From Streptomyces sp. SolWspMP-5a-2 (GTDB lineage: Bacteria > Actinomycetota > Actinomycetes > Streptomycetales > Streptomycetaceae), in NCBI RefSeq assembly GCF_900091845.1, contig NZ_FMCI01000348.1:1-64000 (forward strand): 64,000 nucleotides of DNA, read 5' to 3'. A program made the translations under genes and the position numbers. Shown here piece by piece: positions 59,779 to 64,000 of the stretch (the stretch's first letter is position 1; each line of letters opens with the position of its first letter). The notes beneath the pieces were generated by a model. That model had not been told where the DNA came from. It saw only the letters and a program-made list of their open reading frames with translations, and did no database searches.

Positions 59779-61188
59779 ATGCCTGCACGCCCCACCGCCA
59801 CCCCCGTGCGACCGCTGCCCGCCGACGCCCGCGACGACCTCGCCGCGCTGGTCGGGCTGCGCACCGTCGCCGGGACCTCGCCCCCCGACCAGTTCCGCCG
59901 CGCCGCCCGCCTGATCGCCGACCGGCTCGCGGCCGCGGGGCTCCCGGAGATCCTGCTGCTGCCCGCCGACGACGGCGCCGAGACCGTCCTCGCCCGCAGG
60001 CCGGGACCGCCCGGCGCGCCCCAGGTGGTGCTCTACGCGCACTACGACGTCGTCTCCGCCCAGGACGAGACGGCCTGGCGCAGCCCGCCGTTCGAACTGA
60101 CCGAGCGCGACGGGCGCTGGTACGGACGCGGCAGCGCGGACTGCAAGGGGAACCTCGTCGCCCACCTCACCGCGCTGCGCGCCCTGCGCGACGGACTGCC
60201 CGGCGAGCCCTTCCCCGAGCTGGACCTCGTCGTCCTCGCGGACGCCTGCGAGGAACCGGGGGACGCCGCGCTGGAGAAGCTGCTGCGGGCCCGCCCCGGG
60301 CTGCTCGCGCCGGACGTGGTCGTCGTCGCGGACACCGGCAACATCGCCCCGGGCGTCCCCACCCTCACCACGTCCCTGCGCGGGATGGCCGTCGTCGAGA
60401 TCACCGTCTCCACGCTCGCCAGGAGCCTCCACTCCGGCCAGTTCGGCGGCCCCGCCCCGGACGCGCTGACCGCCCTCGTCCGGCTGCTCGCCACCCTCCA
60501 CGACGACGACGGCACGCCCCGCGTGGACGGCCTCGGCACCGCGGCCCCGGCCGGGCCCGAGCGCGCCGGGTACGCCGAGGCCGACTTCCGGGCCGACGCC
60601 GGGGTCCTGGACGGCGTGCGGCTCCTGGGCACGGGCCCGGTCGCCGAACGGCTCTGGGACCGGCCCGCCGTGACCGTGCTCGCGGTGCAGTCACCGCCCC
60701 TCGACGACGCCGTGCCCGCCCTCCTGCCGTCGGCGAAGGCCCTGGTCAGCGTGCGTGTTCCGCCCGGCGCCGAGGTGGCGCGGGTGCACGGGGCGCTCGC
60801 GGACCACCTGCGCGCCCGGGTCCCCTGGGGCGCCCGGCTGGACATCGAGCGCGTCACCAGCGGTCCGGCCTTCCGCGCGGACCCCGCCGGACCCGCGCAC
60901 ACCCTGATGCGCGACGCCCTCGCGGAGTCGTTCGGGACACCGGCCCGCGAGGTGGGCGCGGGCGGCTCGATAGCCGTCTGCTCCGCCTTCCGCTCCCTCT
61001 ACCCGGACGCCGAGATCCTGCTGTGCGGGGTCGAGGACCCGCCGTCGAACATCCACAGCACCGACGAGAGCGTCAGCCCCCGGGAGATCGCCTCGCTGGC
61101 CCACGCCGAGGCCCTCTTCCTGCGCCGCCTGGCCGCCGCCCGCACGGGCCCGCGCCCCGACCCGACCGATCCGCGGGAGGACCGATGA
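59779..61188 (+). CDS. M20-family metallopeptidase
   Basis: This 469-residue zinc peptidase is of the M20/dipeptidase type. Metal ligands and catalytic residues are in HYDVV near 91, RGSADCKGN near 123, the ACEEPGD catalytic Glu near 157 and DTGN near 184, with the last His in NIHSTDESV near 422. A dimerisation domain lies between. Co-directional placement with sbnA (ATGA overlap) indicates a role in this pathway, perhaps removing an amino-acyl or glutamyl group from an intermediate or final peptide. This is inference. Confidence 0.88.
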   Translation: MPARPTATPVRPLPADARDDLAALVGLRTVAGTSPPDQFRRAARLIADRLAAAGLPEILLLPADDGAETVLARRPGPPGAPQVVLYAHYDVVSAQDETAWRSPPFELTERDGRWYGRGSADCKGNLVAHLTALRALRDGLPGEPFPELDLVVLADACEEPGDAALEKLLRARPGLLAPDVVVVADTGNIAPGVPTLTTSLRGMAVVEITVSTLARSLHSGQFGGPAPDALTALVRLLATLHDDDGTPRVDGLGTAAPAGPERAGYAEADFRADAGVLDGVRLLGTGPVAERLWDRPAVTVLAVQSPPLDDAVPALLPSAKALVSVRVPPGAEVARVHGALADHLRARVPWGARLDIERVTSGPAFRADPAGPAHTLMRDALAESFGTPAREVGAGGSIAVCSAFRSLYPDAEILLCGVEDPPSNIHSTDESVSPREIASLAHAEALFLRRLAAARTGPRPDPTDPREDR

Positions 61189-62165
61189 TCTATCAGCGCG
61201 CCTGCGACATCGTCACCGACGAGGTCTTCCTCGAACTCGACCGGATCCTCCCCGACAGCCGCCTGTTCCTGAAGCTGGAGGGGATGAACCCGGCCGGTTC
61301 GGTGAAGCTCAAGTCCGCGCTCGGCATGGTCGAGGACGCGGAACGCAAAGGCAGGCTCTGGCCCGGCGGCCGGATCGTCGAGTCGTCCTCCGGGAGCCTC
61401 GGCATCGCCCTGTCCGTCATCGCCGCCGCCCGCGGCTACCGCTTCACCTGTGTCACCGACCCGAACGTCTCCCCGCAGAGCCTCGCCCTCATCCGGGCCC
61501 TGGGCGGGGACGTCGTCCAGGTGACCCGGCGCGACCGCAACGGCGGCTACCTGGGCACCCGGATCGCCCGCATCCGGGAGATGACCGCCGCCGACCCGGG
61601 CCTGGTGTGGCTCAACCAGTACGCCAACCCGGCCAACGCGCAGGCCCACGCGCAGCGGACGGCCACCTCGATCCTCAAGAACATCGGCCAGGTCGACGTG
61701 CTGCTGGTCGGCGCGGGCACCACCGGCACCCTCATGGGCTGCACCCGGCACTTCCGGGCGTTCTCGCCGTGGACCCGGATCGTCGCGGTCGACACCGCGG
61801 GCTCGGTCACCTTCGGCGGCCCGCCAGGACCCCGGTACATCCCCGGCCTCGGCACCAGCCGCCGTCCCGAACTCTGCCGCCCCGACCGGGTCGACGAGGT
61901 CGTGCTGGTCGACGAGTCCGACGCGGTCCGGATGTGCCGCCGCCTCGCCCGCGACCACGGGCTGCCCGCCGGGGGATCCACCGGGTCCGTGCTCGCGGCC
62001 CTCGGGTCACTCGCCGACCGGATACCGCCCGGCTCCCGCGTGGTGGCGCTCTCCCCCGACATGGGCGACCGCTACGTCAAGACGATCTACGACGACCTCT
62101 GGGTCGCCGACACCTTCGGCGCGGGCGTCCTCGACGGGACGGCCGCGCGCCCCGTCGCCGTGTGA
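61185..62165 (+). CDS. sbnA: SbnA-like N-(2-amino-2-carboxyethyl)-L-glutamate synthase
   Basis: This 326-residue PLP enzyme of the cysteine synthase family matches SbnA in length and motifs. The PLP Lys is in GSVKLKS near residue 43, and VGAGTTGTLMG near 176 is the phosphate-binding loop. SbnA joins O-phospho-L-serine with L-glutamate to form ACEGA, the precursor of L-2,3-diaminopropionate. The ATGA overlap couples it to the M20 gene, and sbnB follows directly. Confidence 0.92.
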   Translation: MIYQRACDIVTDEVFLELDRILPDSRLFLKLEGMNPAGSVKLKSALGMVEDAERKGRLWPGGRIVESSSGSLGIALSVIAAARGYRFTCVTDPNVSPQSLALIRALGGDVVQVTRRDRNGGYLGTRIARIREMTAADPGLVWLNQYANPANAQAHAQRTATSILKNIGQVDVLLVGAGTTGTLMGCTRHFRAFSPWTRIVAVDTAGSVTFGGPPGPRYIPGLGTSRRPELCRPDRVDEVVLVDESDAVRMCRRLARDHGLPAGGSTGSVLAALGSLADRIPPGSRVVALSPDMGDRYVKTIYDDLWVADTFGAGVLDGTAARPVAV

Positions 62166-62221
62166 ACGCCCGCGCCCCGCACCGCACCGACGCGACCCCC
62201 GCACGAGAAGAGAGGCACCGC

Positions 62222-63229
62222 ATGTTCGACTTCCACGTGGTGGGCGGCACCGCCCTGCGCACCCTCATCGACGTCTCCCGCCCCGACATCGTCGAGACGG
62301 TCCGCGCCGCCTACCTCACCCACGAGGCGGGCGACTCGGTCAACCCCAACAGCTACTTCCTGCGCTTCCCCGACCGCCCCGAGGCGCGCATCATCGCGCT
62401 CCCGGCCCACCTCGGCGGCGACCACCGCGTCAGCGGCATCAAGTGGATCGCCAGCTACCCGCGCAACATCGAGCGCAACATCCCGCGCGCCTCCGCCACC
62501 CTGCTCCTCAACGACCCGGAGACGGGCTACCCGTTCGCCTGCCTGGAGGCCTCCCAGATCAGCGCCGCCCGCACCGCCGCGTCCGCGGTACTCGGCGCCC
62601 AGGAACTCACCGGCGGACGCGTCGCCGCACGGGTCTGCCTGGTCGGCGCCGGGGTCATCGCGCGCAACATCGCCGAGTTCCTCGCCGCCCAGAACTGGTC
62701 CGTCGACCGGTTCGTCGTCCACGACCGCGAGCCCTCCTACGCCGACGCGCTCGTCCGGCGCCTCGGCGAACTCGGCTACCGGGCCGCCCGCGAGGACTCC
62801 TTCGAGCGGGCCCGCGCCGACGCCGACCTCGTCGTCCTCGCCACCACCGCGCCCCGGCCGTGGATCACCGCGCCCGACACCTTCACCGCGGGACAGACCG
62901 TCCTCAACGTCTCGCTGCGCGACCTCGGCCCCAAACTGATCGCCGGGGCGCAGAACATCCTCGACGACGTCGACCACTGCCTGACCGCCGACACCTCCCC
63001 GCACCTGGCCGAACAGCTCCTCGGACACCGGGACTTCGTCGACGGCACGCTCGCCCGGCTGATCCGCGGCGGGATCGCTCCGGCCACCGACCGGCCGCGG
63101 ATCTTCTCCCCGTTCGGGCTCGGCGTGCTGGACCTCGCGGTGGGCGAACGCCTCTACCGGCAGGCCGTGGAGAAGGGCCTGGCGACGGCCGTGCCCGGCT
63201 TCTTCGGCGAGACCACCCGCTGGAGCTGA
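62222..63229 (+). CDS. sbnB: SbnB-like N-(2-amino-2-carboxyethyl)-L-glutamate dehydrogenase
   Basis: This 335-residue NAD-dependent enzyme of the ornithine cyclodeaminase family is the SbnB partner of SbnA. The NAD-binding motif is VGAGVIARNIAEF near residue 142, and YFLRFPD near 46 and SGIKWIASYP near 70 are typical SbnB active-site segments. It oxidatively cleaves ACEGA to L-2,3-diaminopropionate and 2-oxoglutarate. GAAGAGAGG precedes the ATG. Confidence 0.93.
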   Translation: MFDFHVVGGTALRTLIDVSRPDIVETVRAAYLTHEAGDSVNPNSYFLRFPDRPEARIIALPAHLGGDHRVSGIKWIASYPRNIERNIPRASATLLLNDPETGYPFACLEASQISAARTAASAVLGAQELTGGRVAARVCLVGAGVIARNIAEFLAAQNWSVDRFVVHDREPSYADALVRRLGELGYRAAREDSFERARADADLVVLATTAPRPWITAPDTFTAGQTVLNVSLRDLGPKLIAGAQNILDDVDHCLTADTSPHLAEQLLGHRDFVDGTLARLIRGGIAPATDRPRIFSPFGLGVLDLAVGERLYRQAVEKGLATAVPGFFGETTRWS

Positions 63230-63284
63230 CGACCCGGCGGCGCCGACCCGCCCTCCGCCCCGCCCGACGAGAAAGGCACCCGCC

Positions 63285-64000
63285 ATGCCGTACCCCACCG
63301 CCACCGCACCGCGGGCAGGCGGCGCCGCCCGCGAGGCCGAACTGGCCGCGCTCGCGGCCGGCCACGCCCAGCGCTTCCCCTGGTACCGCGAACTGCTGCT
63401 GCGCCGCGGCGCGCTCGGCTCCGGAGACCTCGGCGACCTGCCCCCGATCGGCACCGCGCTGCTCGGCGCCCACTACTACACCGCGGACCACCCGCACCTG
63501 CCGGACGCCTCCGCCTACCACACCTCGGGCACCTCCGGCGGGCAGCGCAAGCGCATCCTCTACTCCCCCGCCGACGACGACGCGTACGTGGCCCAACGCC
63601 GTTCCCTGTTCGCCGACTTCACCGCCTCGATGCCCCCGGGCGCGGTCGCCGTCGCCGACCTCGGCACCGGGCACGCGGCGGCCTCGGCCCGCCGAGTCTT
63701 CGACGAACTCGGCTTCCGGGCCCACGACATCGACTTCACCCGGCCGGTCGCGGAGCACGTCGAGAAGCTCAACTCCGTGCGCCCCGACGTGTTCTTCACC
63801 ATGCCGATGATCCTCGACCGCCTCTTCCAGGCCGACCCCGCGCTGGACATCCGGCCGCGGAAGGTGATGGTGGTGGGCGATGTCGCGCCACCCGCCTGGC
63901 GGGCCCACGTCGCCGAGCGGTTCGGGCTCGGACCCGGGGACGTCCTGGACGTGTTCGGCTCCATCGAGATCGGCGCCATCGCGTACTCCTGCGCCGAGAC
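63285..64000 (+). CDS. Adenylate-forming (AMP-binding, PaaK-like) enzyme, partial
   Basis: The first 238 codons of an acyl- or amino-acid-adenylating enzyme are present; the gene runs off the right edge. The ATP-binding P-loop TSGTSGGQRKR is near residue 86, and the fold resembles phenylacetate-CoA-ligase-like members of the ANL family more than NRPS A domains. GAAAGG precedes the ATG. Following sbnAB, it probably activates diaminopropionate or its partner acid for assembly. Confidence 0.8.
   Translation, partial: MPYPTATAPRAGGAAREAELAALAAGHAQRFPWYRELLLRRGALGSGDLGDLPPIGTALLGAHYYTADHPHLPDASAYHTSGTSGGQRKRILYSPADDDAYVAQRRSLFADFTASMPPGAVAVADLGTGHAAASARRVFDELGFRAHDIDFTRPVAEHVEKLNSVRPDVFFTMPMILDRLFQADPALDIRPRKVMVVGDVAPPAWRAHVAERFGLGPGDVLDVFGSIEIGAIAYSCAE

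Overview
The window is chromosomal DNA of a high-GC actinomycete, almost certainly a Streptomyces. Supporting signs are the strong G/C bias at third codon positions, many GTG starts, GTGA/ATGA stop-start overlaps, and typical Streptomyces families: a gamma-butyrolactone receptor/synthase pair, an Rv1733c-type membrane protein, a GH19 chitinase with a ricin-like domain, MptB and a PAS/GAF/SpoIIE phosphatase. No rRNA, tRNA, CRISPR array, transposase, integrase or prophage was seen. About 62 genes are supported, and the last one runs off the right end.

Layout, left to right. 1-5.2 kb: a frameshifted endonuclease/exonuclease/phosphatase gene, a GT-C glycosyltransferase and an OmpR-type two-component system. 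5.2-11.2 kb: a YdcF-like protein, an apparently leaderless TetR gene with a nested operator, a small protein plus a secreted hydrolase, a LexA repressor with its own SOS box, a gene-poor 1.1 kb stretch, a small LuxR-HTH protein and a JmjC/cupin oxygenase. 11.9-15.6 kb: a NarL-type two-component system flanked on both sides by the same 16-bp palindrome, with a small membrane protein on one side and a CPBP protease (apparent N-terminal frameshift) on the other. 15.6-21.2 kb: an XRE-cupin regulator and methyltransferase, PTS-type dihydroxyacetone kinase dhaKLM, and a TetR/SDR pair. 21.2-24.6 kb: a 17-bp minisatellite, a GH75 chitosanase, a FnIII lipoprotein and an anchored surface protein.

24.7-39.9 kb: PadR with a 2,4-dienoyl-CoA reductase, secreted and regulatory proteins, a MarR regulator, oxidoreductase and acetyltransferase, a CE7 esterase, GntR, SnoaL-like protein and a GH19 chitinase. 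Two genes, the FnIII lipoprotein and the GH19 chitinase, carry DasR-like sites over their predicted -10 regions, which suggests a GlcNAc/chitin regulon. 40-47 kb: cytochrome P450, a short Rho paralogue followed by C-rich repeats, a D-Ala-D-Ala carboxypeptidase and two polyprenol-dependent mannosyltransferases. 47-52.8 kb: a regulator/permease/asparaginase/aspartase/glutaminase block that would take asparagine to fumarate and glutamine to glutamate. 52.9-55.7 kb: UppP, a crcB-DUF190-crcB fluoride exporter operon and a small winged-helix regulator.

55.9 kb to the end is the most interesting part. A gamma-butyrolactone receptor and a divergent AfsA/ScbA synthase plus NAD-epimerase are followed by a co-directional operon: a SerA-like dehydrogenase, M20 peptidase, SbnA, SbnB and an adenylate-forming enzyme. 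SbnA/SbnB make L-2,3-diaminopropionate from O-phosphoserine and glutamate, and the SerA-like enzyme could feed that precursor. The half-site AACAAACCG occurs between receptor and synthase and twice just upstream of the operon, so the window appears to end inside a butyrolactone-controlled, diaminopropionate-using biosynthetic gene cluster.

Two genes have single-base frameshifts at homopolymer runs, so sequencing error must be excluded before either is called broken. All assignments come from reading the sequence; no database search was run.
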